Shown here: piece after piece, positions 8,166-14,776 of the stretch
Numbering within the stretch: the first letter of the stretch is position 1
How the letters are laid out: each line of letters starts with the position of its first letter
Assembly: GCA_946887295.1 (NCBI GenBank)
Contig: CAMPKP010000075.1
Location: forward strand, 1-15,271
Direction of reading: 5' to 3'
Origin: an uncultured Gemmatimonadota bacterium
Lineage (GTDB): Bacteria; Gemmatimonadota; Gemmatimonadetes; Gemmatimonadales; GWC2-71-9
Length of the DNA stretch: 15,271 nucleotides
Made by a program: the position numbers and the translations under genes
The notes under the pieces: generated by a model
The model's input: only the letters and a program-made list of their open reading frames with translations
What the model was told of the DNA's origin: nothing
Databases searched by the model: none

Positions 8166-8195
8166 TTGACTGGACCCAGGGGGCGGTCTTAAGTT
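8166..8195 (+). promoter_or_regulatory. Candidate rho promoter and leader
   Basis: TTGACT (8166-8171) and TAAGTT (8190-8195) with an 18-bp spacer face rho. A start near 8202 would give a leader of about 158 nt before the GTG at 8360. I found no strong hairpin in that leader. Long leaders involved in autoregulation are known for rho in other bacteria; whether this applies here is inference. Confidence 0.45.
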
Positions 8196-8359
8196 GAATC
8201 GCTTCTTGGATTCGGCCGGACAACTCCCCGTTACAACGCGTACCGCCGTTCCGCCACCGGGCCGACATATACCCAGGCCAACCTCGCCGGCATCTTTCGA
8301 TCTTTTCGCCAATCACCCGCCCGTACGCCGGCAGGGCTCGTCCGTTTGGAGTCTCGTCC

Positions 8360-9607
8360 GTGGATATCGCTGAACTGAAGCAGAAGTCGGTCGCCGAGCT
8401 GCACACCCTCGCCGAGCAGTTGAACATCAGCAACTACTCCGGGTTGCGGAAGCAGGATCTGATCTTCCGCATCGAGCAGTCGCTGCTCGACTCCGATACC
8501 GTCATTCGGGGCGAGGGCGTGCTGGAGATCCTGCCGGAAGGATACGGCTTCCTCCGCAGCCAGGACTGGAACTACCTCTACGGCCCCGACGACATCTACG
8601 TCAGCCCCAGCCAGATCAAGCGCTTCGACCTCCGCACCGGTGACACCGTCATGGGCCAGGTTCGGCCCCCCAAGGAGGGTGAGCGCTACCTCGCCCTGCT
8701 CAAGGTCGAGCAGGTCAACTTCGAGGAGCCGGAGAAGACCAAGCACCGGATCGCCTTCGACAACCTGCGCCCCCGGTATCCCGATTCCCGGATCCGGCTG
8801 GAGCGGAAGAACGGCGACCTCTCCATGCGGGTGGTGGACCTCCTCGCCCCGCTCGGCAAGGGCCAGCGCGCCCTGATCGTGGCGCCGCCGAAAGCGGGCA
8901 AGACGATCCTGATGCAGAAGCTGGCCAACGCCATCAGCGAGAACCACCCGGAGATCGTCCTCATCGTGCTGCTGATCGACGAGCGGCCCGAGGAGGTCAC
9001 CGACATGGAGGAGAACGTGAAGGCGGAGGTGATCTCCTCCACCTTCGACGAGCCGGCCGACCGCCACGTGCAGGTGGCCGACATGGTGATCGAGAAGTCG
9101 AAGCGACTGGTCGAGCACGGCCGGGACGTGGTCATCCTGCTCGACTCCATCACCCGCCTGGCCCGGGCCCACAACGTGGTGGTGCCGCACTCGGGCAAGA
9201 TCCTCTCGGGCGGCGTGGACGCCAACGCCCTGCAGAAGCCGAAGCGGTTCTTCGGCGCCGCCCGGAACATCGACAAGGGCGGAAGCCTCAGCATCATCGC
9301 CACCGCGCTGGTGGATACCGGCAGCCGGATGGACGAGGTGATCTTCGAGGAGTTCAAGGGCACCGGCAACTCCGAGCTGGTGCTCGACCGGCGCCTGGCC
9401 GACCGCCGGATCTATCCCGCGATCGACATCCAGCGGACCTCGACCCGAAAGGAAGAGCTCCTCATGGACAAGGACGAGCTCAACCGGGTCTACCTGCTCC
9501 GCAACTTCCTGGCGGACATGCCGCCGGTCGAGGCGCTCGAGTTCCTGCTCGAGCGGATGAAGCGGACCAAGAACAACAAGGAATTCTTCGCGACGATGGC
9601 CCAGTAA
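8360..9607 (+). CDS. rho: Transcription termination factor Rho
   Basis: Complete 415-residue Rho, the hexameric RNA-dependent ATPase/helicase that ends transcription. The start is GTG (8360) with GGAG 8 nt upstream, and the protein begins with the Rho N-terminal helical domain ([14 protein letters not shown]). The RNA-binding cold-shock-like domain includes GYGFLR (61-66) and [10 protein letters not shown] (80-89). Walker A is APPKAGKT (175-182), Walker B VVILLDS with D262, followed by [10 protein letters not shown], and the R-loop region is [16 protein letters not shown] (284-299). The length is typical and there is no insert between the RNA-binding and ATPase domains, unlike some high-GC actinobacterial Rho proteins. 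It is followed by an intrinsic terminator, so it may be largely monocistronic. Confidence 0.98.
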   Translation: MDIAELKQKSVAELHTLAEQLNISNYSGLRKQDLIFRIEQSLLDSDTVIRGEGVLEILPEGYGFLRSQDWNYLYGPDDIYVSPSQIKRFDLRTGDTVMGQVRPPKEGERYLALLKVEQVNFEEPEKTKHRIAFDNLRPRYPDSRIRLERKNGDLSMRVVDLLAPLGKGQRALIVAPPKAGKTILMQKLANAISENHPEIVLIVLLIDERPEEVTDMEENVKAEVISSTFDEPADRHVQVADMVIEKSKRLVEHGRDVVILLDSITRLARAHNVVVPHSGKILSGGVDANALQKPKRFFGAARNIDKGGSLSIIATALVDTGSRMDEVIFEEFKGTGNSELVLDRRLADRRIYPAIDIQRTSTRKEELLMDKDELNRVYLLRNFLADMPPVEALEFLLERMKRTKNNKEFFATMAQ

Positions 9608-9630
9608 CGGGACCAGCGCCGATGAATGAG

Positions 9631-9667
9631 ACAGGGGGGGTCGCCCGCGACCCCCCTGTTCCTTTTC
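9631..9667 (+). terminator. Intrinsic terminator downstream of rho
   Basis: ACAGGGGGGGTCG (9631-9643) pairs with CGACCCCCCTGT (9648-9659) around a CCCG loop, with one bulged G, and is followed by TCCTTTT. It lies 23 bp after the rho stop and before ruvX, so it separates the two transcripts. Confidence 0.85.
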
Positions 9668-9697
9668 CCGGTTCCCCTTCCCCACTTTATTCCTGCG

Positions 9698-10141
9698 ATG
9701 CCACTTCCCGAGCAGGGCCGGTTGCTCGCGGTCGACTGGGGCGAGGTCCGGATCGGCCTGGCCCTGAGCGACGAGACCCAGACGCTGGCCACCCCGCTGG
9801 AGACCCTGGTCCGCCGGACGGGGAAGCGCTTCCCCATGGCGCGGTTCCTCGAGCTCGTGGCGGAGCACCAGCCGGCAGGCGTGGTGGTCGGCCTTCCGCT
9901 CACCGGCGAGGGGGACGAAGAGGAGAGCGCCCTCGCCGCGCGCGAGCTGGCCGGCGGCCTGGCCCGGCGGTGCGGCCTGCCGGTGGAGATGTGGGACGAG
10001 CGCATGAGCACCGCGCGAGCGCTGGCCGCCATCCGGGAGCAGGGAGGCCGAACCCGGGGCCGAAAGCGCGACGTGGACTCGCTCGCGGCGGCGGTGCTCC
10101 TGCAGCATTTCCTGGACGCCAGGCGGACCCGTGCGGTGTAG
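9698..10141 (+). CDS. ruvX: Putative Holliday junction resolvase RuvX/YqgF
   Basis: A 147-residue YqgF-family protein with an RNase H-like fold. The acidic active-site positions are recognisable: D13 in LAVDWGEVRIG, E101 in MWDERMST and D125/D127 in KRDVDSLAA. VVVGLPLTG (62-70) matches the strand-loop before the helical part. Family knowledge: it is implicated in 16S rRNA 5'-end maturation and possibly in resolving DNA junctions. I start it at the ATG at 9698 because the conserved N-terminus follows at once; the frame is open back to 9626, but that stretch overlaps the rho terminator. No Shine-Dalgarno is seen; TTTATT (9686-9691) lies 6 nt upstream. The 3' end overlaps mltG by 11 bp. Confidence 0.9.
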   Translation: MPLPEQGRLLAVDWGEVRIGLALSDETQTLATPLETLVRRTGKRFPMARFLELVAEHQPAGVVVGLPLTGEGDEEESALAARELAGGLARRCGLPVEMWDERMSTARALAAIREQGGRTRGRKRDVDSLAAAVLLQHFLDARRTRAV

Positions 10142-11099
10142 GATCCCGTCCCTCGCGCTCGCCGCCTTCCTCGCTGCCTGCGGCGGCAGCTCCTCCCCCG
10201 AGCGAGTCACCCTTCCCCCCGGAGCGACGTTCTCCGCGGTGACCGACACGCTGGTGGCTCACGGCGTCGTCGGCAACCGCTTCTGGTTCAAGCTGCTCGC
10301 CCGGGTCCGCGGAGCCGACCGCTCGGTGCGCGCGGGGGTCTACGAGTTCGCGCCGGGCCTCTCGCCGTGGAAGGTGCTGGACATCCTCGAGACCGGGGAG
10401 GAGGTCGCGACCCGCTTCACCGTGCCCGAAGGCCTCACCATTCCCGAGGTCGCCGGGCTGGCGCAGCAGAAGCTCGGGATTCCCGCGGACTCCGTGCTGG
10501 CCGCCGCGCGCGACAGCGCGGCCGCCTCCGCCACGCTCGGCGTACCCGTGCGATCGTTCGAGGGATTTCTCCGTCCGGAGACGTACTCCCTTCGCCTGGG
10601 GACCACGGCGCCCGAGCTGGTGCGGGTGATGGCGGAAGGGTTCAACTCGGCCTGGAGGCCGGAATGGGACGCGCGGCTGGACTCGCTGGGCTGGAGCCGG
10701 GTGCAGCTGGTCACCTTCGCGTCCATCGTCGAGGGTGAGGCGCGGGCCGATGACGAGCGCGAGACGATCGCCGGGGTCTATCACAACCGGCTCCGCATCG
10801 GCATGGCGCTCCAGGCGGACCCGACCGTGCAGTACGCGATCTTCCTCGCCACCGGGAAGCGGAAGCCCCGGCTCTTCACCAAGGACTATCAGTTCCGCTC
10901 ACCCTACAACACCTATCTGAACCCGGGGCTGCCGCCGGGGCCGGTCAACTCGCCCGGCCTGCGGAGCCTCGAGGCGTCGCTCTACCCGGCGAAGGTGCCC
11001 TACCTCTATTTCGTGGCGGGACCCGACGGGCGGCATGTGTTCTCCCGGACCTACGATGAGCACCTGCGGTCGATCGCGCGGGTGAGGCAGAACAAGTAG
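10131..11099 (+). CDS. mltG: Endolytic murein transglycosylase MltG, predicted lipoprotein form
   Basis: A 322-residue YceG/MltG family enzyme that cleaves nascent peptidoglycan strands at the outer face of the inner membrane. It starts at GTG (10131), overlapping the end of ruvX by 11 bp. The catalytic Glu is E201 in FASIVEGEA, followed by GVYHNRLRIGMALQADPTVQ, and the C-terminal YNTYLNPGLPPGPVNSPG block is diagnostic. A LysM-like region lies at about 27-95. The N-terminus has a short hydrophobic stretch ending FLAACGG, a lipobox with C17, rather than the single membrane anchor usual in the family. It is thus predicted to be lipid-anchored. It converges on thiE, with 13 bp between the stop codons. 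Confidence 0.94.
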   Translation: MRCRIPSLALAAFLAACGGSSSPERVTLPPGATFSAVTDTLVAHGVVGNRFWFKLLARVRGADRSVRAGVYEFAPGLSPWKVLDILETGEEVATRFTVPEGLTIPEVAGLAQQKLGIPADSVLAAARDSAAASATLGVPVRSFEGFLRPETYSLRLGTTAPELVRVMAEGFNSAWRPEWDARLDSLGWSRVQLVTFASIVEGEARADDERETIAGVYHNRLRIGMALQADPTVQYAIFLATGKRKPRLFTKDYQFRSPYNTYLNPGLPPGPVNSPGLRSLEASLYPAKVPYLYFVAGPDGRHVFSRTYDEHLRSIARVRQNK

Positions 11100-11112
11100 A
11101 GGTCGCCGGCCG

Positions 11113-11739
11113 TCACGCGGGCGCCAGCCGCCGGGCATACCCGCGCGTCGCCTGCTCCACGTCGGACTCCCCCAGGATCCCCGACACCACCGCCACCCCG
11201 GCACCACCGGCCGCGATCACGTGGGGCACGTCGTCCGGCCGCACCGCGCCGATGGCGACACACGGCCTTCCCGCCGCGAGGGCCACCAGCCGCCGGAACC
11301 CGTCCGGCCCGAGGGCCTCCCCGGCATCGGCCTTCGTCCCCGTCGTTCGCCAGGGTCCGACCCCCCAGTAGTCGGCCTCCACCGCGGAGTCCGCCTCGTC
11401 CGCCGCTCCGACCGAGGCGCCGATGATGAAGCCGGGAGGGGCGATCCGTCGCGCGAGCCGGACCGGGAGATCGTCCGGCCCGAGGTGCACGCCGGCGGCG
11501 GCCGCGGCCAGGGCGACGTCGGGACGGTCGTTCACCAGCACCGGCACGCGGAGCGCCGCGACCAGCGCTCGGGCGGCCTCCGCCAGGTCGCGCGGCCCGG
11601 CCCGCTTGAGCCTCAGCTGCACCGCGGTCGCGCCGCCGCGCTCGGCCGCGAGGGCCAGCGCCACGAGCTCCCGGCCCTCGACCAGTGCGTCGTCCGTCAC
11701 GAGCATCAGCCGAACCAGTGCCGCTACATTATCAGCCAT
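11113..11739 (-). CDS. thiE: Thiamine-phosphate synthase ThiE
   Basis: A 208-residue TIM-barrel protein that joins the thiazole phosphate and the hydroxymethylpyrimidine diphosphate to make thiamine phosphate. Visible family blocks are LMLVTDD (11-17), AVQLRLK (39-45), VLVNDRPDVALA (67-78), GVHLGPDDLPV (83-93), IIGASV (105-110), YWGVGPWRTTGTK (124-136), VAIGAV (151-156) and GVAVVSGI (171-178). I choose the ATG at 11739 because GGGAG lies 5 nt upstream on the minus strand. The ATG at 11706 (MLVTDD) is a valid alternative giving 197 residues, with GATAAT (11733-11728) as a possible -10. No other thiamine genes are adjacent. Its start codon overlaps that of divergent aroH within CCATGG. Confidence 0.9.
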   Translation of the reverse strand: MADNVAALVRLMLVTDDALVEGRELVALALAAERGGATAVQLRLKRAGPRDLAEAARALVAALRVPVLVNDRPDVALAAAAAGVHLGPDDLPVRLARRIAPPGFIIGASVGAADEADSAVEADYWGVGPWRTTGTKADAGEALGPDGFRRLVALAAGRPCVAIGAVRPDDVPHVIAAGGAGVAVVSGILGESDVEQATRGYARRLAPA

Positions 11740-11742
11740 GGC
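11725..11742. promoter_or_regulatory. Shared start region of aroH and thiE
   Basis: The palindrome CCATGG (11736-11741) carries the aroH ATG (11738, plus) and the thiE ATG (11739, minus). TACATT (11725-11730) is a -10-like box ending 7 nt before the aroH ATG. No Shine-Dalgarno precedes aroH, which suggests a leaderless aroH message. Confidence 0.45.
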
Positions 11743-12112
11743 CTCTCCCGCTCCCCGTCTGCACGGCATCCGCGGCGCTACCACCGTCGAGCGGAACGAC
11801 GCGGCCGAGATTCTTTCCGCCACCGACGAGCTCCTGCGCACGTTGATCGAGACCAACGAGCTGCAGCCCGACGACATCGTGAGCGCGCTGTTCACCGTCA
11901 CCCGGGATCTGGACGCCGCCTTCCCGGCGCGCGCGGCGGAGGACTTCGGATGGAACATCGTCGCGCTGCTGCACGCCACCGAGATCCCCGTTCCCGGCTC
12001 CCTGCCCCGCTGCATCCGGCTCCTGGTGCACGCCTACACCAGCCGCAGCCGCGGCGAAATCAAGCACTGCTATCTGCGTGGGGCCACGGCCCTCCGGCCC
12101 GACCGCGCGTGA
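11738..12112 (+). CDS. aroH: Chorismate mutase, AroH type
   Basis: A 124-residue protein matching the trimeric AroH class (Bacillus subtilis type), which converts chorismate to prephenate for Phe/Tyr synthesis. The N-terminal block HGIRGATTVERND supplies R12 (equivalent to B. subtilis Arg7); later E82 (Glu78), R94 in PRCIRLLV (Arg90) and Y112 (Tyr108) are kept. The position of B. subtilis Cys75 is H79 here in my ungapped by-eye alignment from memory. The conserved block begins 8 residues after the ATG at 11738, which supports this start. The stop overlaps the next gene as GTGA, so the methyltransferase downstream is translationally coupled to it. Confidence 0.93.
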   Translation: MASPAPRLHGIRGATTVERNDAAEILSATDELLRTLIETNELQPDDIVSALFTVTRDLDAAFPARAAEDFGWNIVALLHATEIPVPGSLPRCIRLLVHAYTSRSRGEIKHCYLRGATALRPDRA

Positions 12113-13263
12113 CCCATGCCCGGGTGACGGCGCGCGGCGCCGAGCGCTGGGTTCGCGGACATCCCTGGATCTATCGCAGCGACGTCGAGAGCCACCCGGC
12201 CGAGCCGGGGCTGGTGCCGGTCCAGGACCCGCGCGGCCGGTTCATCGGGCAGGGACTGCTCTCCCCCCGTTCCGAGATCCGGCTCCGCCTCCTGGAGCGC
12301 ACCGACCGTCCGGTCGACGCGGCCTGGTGGCGGGAGCGGATCGAGGCCGCCGCGGCCCGGCGCGCCGGGATCGATGCCACAGCCTGCCGTCTGGTCCACG
12401 GAGAGGGCGACGGCCTGCCCGCCCTGGTGGTGGATCGCTACGACCGCTGGATCGTGGCCCAGATCCTTTCCGCCGGGCTGGAGACGATGCGTGAGCCGAT
12501 CCTCGAAGCGCTGGCGTCGCTGTTCCATCCTGCCGGCATCCTGCTCCGGCACGACGTTCCGGCCCGCCGCAGAGAGGGCCTCCCCACCGGAGTCGAAGAA
12601 GTTTTCGGCTCGGTGCCGCGCGAGATCGAGGTGCGCGAAGGCGGAGTGCGATACCTCGCGGCTCCCTGGGAAGGACAGAAGACCGGCGCGTTCCTCGACC
12701 AGCGCCCGAACCGCCTCCTCGCCGGTGAGCTCACCCGGCCGGGCGGGCGCGCCCTCGATTGCTTCACCTACCACGGCTCGTTCGCCCTGCACCTGGCGGG
12801 CCGCGCGGCGAGCGTGGTGGCGCTGGACTCGAGCGCGGAAGCGCTGGAGCGCGCGGGGGCCAACGCGGCGCTGAACCGGCTCGACAACATCGAATTCCGC
12901 GAGACCGACGCTTTCGAGGCACTCCGCGCGATGGCCCGCTCCCGCGAGCGGTTCGACACCATCGTGCTCGACCCGCCCGCGTTCGCCAAGTCCCGGGCCA
13001 CGGTGCCCGATGCGATCCGGGGCTACCGCGAGATCAACCTCCGGGCGATGCGCTGCCTGGCGCCCGGCGGCCTGCTGCTCACCGCGTCCTGCTCGTTTCA
13101 CGTCCGGCTGCCGGAGTTCCTCGCGATGCTCGCGGAGGCCGCAGGGGACAGCGGCCGCCGCATCCGCATGCGCCGCATCCTGGGCCAGGGTGAGGACCAC
13201 CCGGAGGTGCTGACGATTCCGGAAACCGGGTATCTCAAAGGGGCGTTGCTGGAGGCCGAATAG
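12109..13263 (+). CDS. RlmI-family class I rRNA (cytosine) methyltransferase
   Basis: A 384-residue SAM-dependent methyltransferase of the RlmI/YccW group; E. coli RlmI makes m5C1962 in 23S rRNA. The N-terminal PUA domain (about 3-70) includes GHPWIYRSDV. The linker domain has RLVHGEGDGLPALVVDRYD (94-112). The catalytic part has KTGAFLDQRPNR (191-202), SAM motif I LDCFTYHGSFAL (216-227), VVALD (236-240), DPPAFAK (288-294) and ASCSFHV with putative catalytic C328. The start is GTG at 12109, overlapping the aroH stop; the PUA domain begins immediately after. The exact RNA target is inferred from the family. The pairing with chorismate mutase has no obvious metabolic logic and probably reflects operon packing. 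Confidence 0.9.
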   Translation: MTHARVTARGAERWVRGHPWIYRSDVESHPAEPGLVPVQDPRGRFIGQGLLSPRSEIRLRLLERTDRPVDAAWWRERIEAAAARRAGIDATACRLVHGEGDGLPALVVDRYDRWIVAQILSAGLETMREPILEALASLFHPAGILLRHDVPARRREGLPTGVEEVFGSVPREIEVREGGVRYLAAPWEGQKTGAFLDQRPNRLLAGELTRPGGRALDCFTYHGSFALHLAGRAASVVALDSSAEALERAGANAALNRLDNIEFRETDAFEALRAMARSRERFDTIVLDPPAFAKSRATVPDAIRGYREINLRAMRCLAPGGLLLTASCSFHVRLPEFLAMLAEAAGDSGRRIRMRRILGQGEDHPEVLTIPETGYLKGALLEAE

Positions 13264-13430
13264 GCCCTGCGTCTTGACCCGACTCACCCGATGTACGAAT
13301 TTGCACCATCGTCAATCGCGGCGGCCTTCGTGGGGTCGCCGTCCGTCCGGAGCCCATTCGACACAGCACACTCGGTGAATCTCGTCACCGGCCGCCCCAT
13401 CGGGCGCGGCCTCCTGCCGATCAAGGTGTC
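13264..13430 (+). promoter_or_regulatory. Intergenic gap with weak promoter-like hexamers
   Basis: The 167-bp gap after the RlmI-like gene holds TTGACC (13274-13279) with GAATTT (13297-13302) at 17 bp spacing, a weak promoter candidate for the gene at 13431. No terminator hairpin with a T-tract is evident. Confidence 0.25.
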
Positions 13431-14312
13431 ATGCTGAGCGCCACCGAGACCCGCGGTGCTCAGCGCCGGCGGCGCTCGCCGTATTCCGACAAGCAGCACT
13501 ACCACGAATACATCCTGCAGCGCATCGAAGGATTCAAGAACTCGATCGGCCGGGACGAGCTGATGCGGCTGGGTGACGAGGCCGCCACCGAGCTGCAGAC
13601 GACGTCCGAGGGCCAGTTCGTGCTCACCGAAGTGCTCATGCTCGAGACGGTGGACCGGCTGATCATGAAGCGGCTCGCGCTGCGGCCCTACCGCCGGTGG
13701 CGCGAGCAGTTCAGGAAGCTGCGCGAGGCGCAGCGCACGCCGGTCCACTGGGGCCTGGACGGCGGGTGCGCGCTCGCCCGCCTTCTGCCGCGGGTCGAGG
13801 CGCACGACACCGCGCTGGTGATCGGCGCCGGGGCGGAGCCCGCCACCTATCTGCTCGCGGCGCACGATGCGGCGGTGACCTTCGTGGCCTGCGACGTCGG
13901 CTGTGTCGAGCGGGTCGAGTCGCGGATGGCGGCCGAGGCGCTGGCGAGCCTGTTCGAGGGCTTCGTCGCTCCGCTCGGCCCGGCGCTGCCCGGCTTTCTC
14001 GAGGCGCTGGATGCGGTGGACATCATCGTGCTCGACCCCAGCACCCTGGCCGGGTTCAAGCCCCATCAGCGGGCCGCCCTGCTCTCCGACCTGCAGCGAC
14101 GGAGCCGCCCCGGTGGAGTGCACGTCGTCCTGGGAACCAACCGGGCGCTCTCCCCCGACTCGATCCGGGCGCTCTACCGGGGTTGGATTCTCGAGGAGGA
14201 GCCGCTGCGCCGGAAGCGAAGCGCGGGAGCCCGGCGGCCGGACGGCCTCCTGCTCGCCAAGCCCACGTGTCCCCCGGACGCGGCGGCTCCGCCGCTCGCC
14301 GCGTCCATCTGA
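13431..14312 (+). CDS. Uncharacterised protein with methyltransferase-like Rossmann core
   Basis: A 293-residue protein I cannot assign to a named family. The basic N-terminus (QRRRRS, 11-16) leads into a helical region (about 20-100; YHEYILQRIEGFKNSIG, then LMLETVDRLIMKRL). From about 127 it looks like a class I methyltransferase or other Rossmann fold: a glycine-rich loop ALVIGAGAEP (127-136), an acidic strand end FVACD (D155), IIVLDPSTLAGF (188-199) and PGGVHVVLG (217-225). That order fits SAM binding, but no substrate motif is recognisable. GGTG before the ATG at 13431 is a modest ribosome site. The stop is followed by a 135-bp gap and the 55-codon gene. A restricted, phylum-specific distribution is possible but untested. 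Confidence 0.75.
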   Translation: MLSATETRGAQRRRRSPYSDKQHYHEYILQRIEGFKNSIGRDELMRLGDEAATELQTTSEGQFVLTEVLMLETVDRLIMKRLALRPYRRWREQFRKLREAQRTPVHWGLDGGCALARLLPRVEAHDTALVIGAGAEPATYLLAAHDAAVTFVACDVGCVERVESRMAAEALASLFEGFVAPLGPALPGFLEALDAVDIIVLDPSTLAGFKPHQRAALLSDLQRRSRPGGVHVVLGTNRALSPDSIRALYRGWILEEEPLRRKRSAGARRPDGLLLAKPTCPPDAAAPPLAASI

Positions 14313-14326
14313 CACTTGGAGGAGCC

Positions 14327-14354
14327 TTCGAGGAGCTCCACAAATCCTTATATA
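14327..14354 (+). promoter_or_regulatory. Candidate promoter with TATATA box for the 55-codon gene
   Basis: TATATA (14349-14354) stands out in GC-rich surroundings; TTCGAG (14327-14332) lies 16 bp upstream as a poor -35. A transcript from about 14361 would have a leader of nearly 90 nt. Another -35-like hexamer, TTGACC at 14363-14368, has no matching -10 at 17 bp. Confidence 0.45.
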
Positions 14355-14382
14355 GCATCAGGTTGACCGCAGGGGCTTGGAA

Positions 14383-14433
14383 GGCACGGGGCGTGCCCTC
14401 GTGACGGGAGATTCTGTCGTGGCTCTCTCGTCA
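14383..14433 (+). promoter_or_regulatory. Two-hairpin leader ending at the ribosome site
   Basis: Hairpin 1 is GGCACG-ggg-CGTGCC (14383-14397), a perfect 6-bp stem. Hairpin 2 pairs TGACGGGAGA (14402-14411) with TCTCTCGTCA (14424-14433), 10 pairs with one G-U, around a 12-nt loop. GTGAGGA, the ribosome site, begins at the next base (14434). Such placement could let folding control translation; this is inference, and no known riboswitch class is recognised. Confidence 0.5.
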
Positions 14434-14447
14434 GTGAGGATCGTCCC

Positions 14448-14615
14448 ATGACCACCCTTCCCCTCGCCGTACCGCCGACGCCGCTCGGCATCGTGATCAA
14501 GAACGGCGGCCCCGCCCCCAAGCCGGTCAGGTTCTGGGCCTACATGTGGGCCGCGGACGAAGAGGCCTCGGACGATCACTGGCATCAGCGCGTTCCCACC
14601 GAGCACGCCGCGTAG
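14448..14615 (+). CDS. 55-residue protein of unknown function
   Basis: A small gene with a good ribosome site (GAGGA, 14436-14440, 7 nt before the ATG) and a stop at 14613. The 55-residue product begins MTTLPLAVPPTPLGIVIKNG, continues GGPAPKP and VRFWAYMWAADEEASDDHWH, and ends PTEHAA. It is proline-rich at the N-terminus, aromatic-rich in the middle (three Trp, one Tyr and one Phe within residues 29-45) and acidic after that. It has no cysteine, signal peptide or membrane helix. I recognise no family. The hairpins on both sides and the promoter-like box support it as a real expressed unit. A modified-peptide precursor, a small regulator or a protein-binding peptide are possibilities; no maturation enzyme is clearly adjacent. 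Confidence 0.62.
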   Translation: MTTLPLAVPPTPLGIVIKNGGPAPKPVRFWAYMWAADEEASDDHWHQRVPTEHAA

Positions 14616-14658
14616 GCTCTCGGGGGCCGCCCGCCGCCCGCGTCGCCCGGCTGCATCC

Positions 14659-14693
14659 GAGACGCCCCCGGGACCCGGTCCCAGGGGCGTCTC
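14659..14693 (+). terminator. Long GC hairpin after the 55-codon gene
   Basis: GAGACGCCCC (14659-14668) pairs perfectly with GGGGCGTCTC (14684-14693); inside, GGGA and TCCC extend the stem after a C-A mismatch, leaving a 5-nt loop. It lies 43 bp after the stop. No T-tract follows, so it may be a terminator, an RNA-stabilising 3' structure, or both. Confidence 0.65.
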
Positions 14694-14707
14694 CGCATCA
14701 GCGGCCC

Positions 14708-14736
14708 TTGCCCCTCCCATCTTGCGGGTCTAAACT
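14708..14736 (+). promoter_or_regulatory. Candidate promoter for the NuoG-like gene
   Basis: TTGCCC (14708-14713) and TAAACT (14731-14736) are 17 bp apart, 40 bp before the ATG at 14777. A start near 14743 gives a leader of about 34 nt. It lies just after the 3' hairpin of the preceding unit, as expected for a new transcript. Confidence 0.5.
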
Positions 14737-14776
14737 CACTTAGATCACTTCACTCCCGCCCGCCAATCGGTGTGCA

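Noticed and set aside
8091..8312. Upstream extension of the mini-DHp frame to 134 codons
   Set aside because: The added part shows no domain, crosses the predicted rho leader and promoter, and the inner ATG has a good ribosome site.
8231..10249. 672-codon minus-strand frame opposite rho, ruvX and the start of mltG
   Set aside because: The product is low-complexity and mirrors third-position GC of clearly real genes; no family features.
11970..12000. His in place of the active-site-lining Cys of chorismate mutase as a sign of inactivation
   Set aside because: All essential Arg, Glu and Tyr positions remain, and this position is probably tolerant; likely a normal variant.
11221..12108. Upstream extension of the RlmI-like frame
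   Set aside because: It covers antisense thiE and out-of-frame aroH; the PUA domain begins right after GTG 12109.
14358..14720. 120-codon minus-strand frame over the 55-codon gene
   Set aside because: No ribosome site or domain, and it runs through both hairpin regions, which are better explained on the plus strand.
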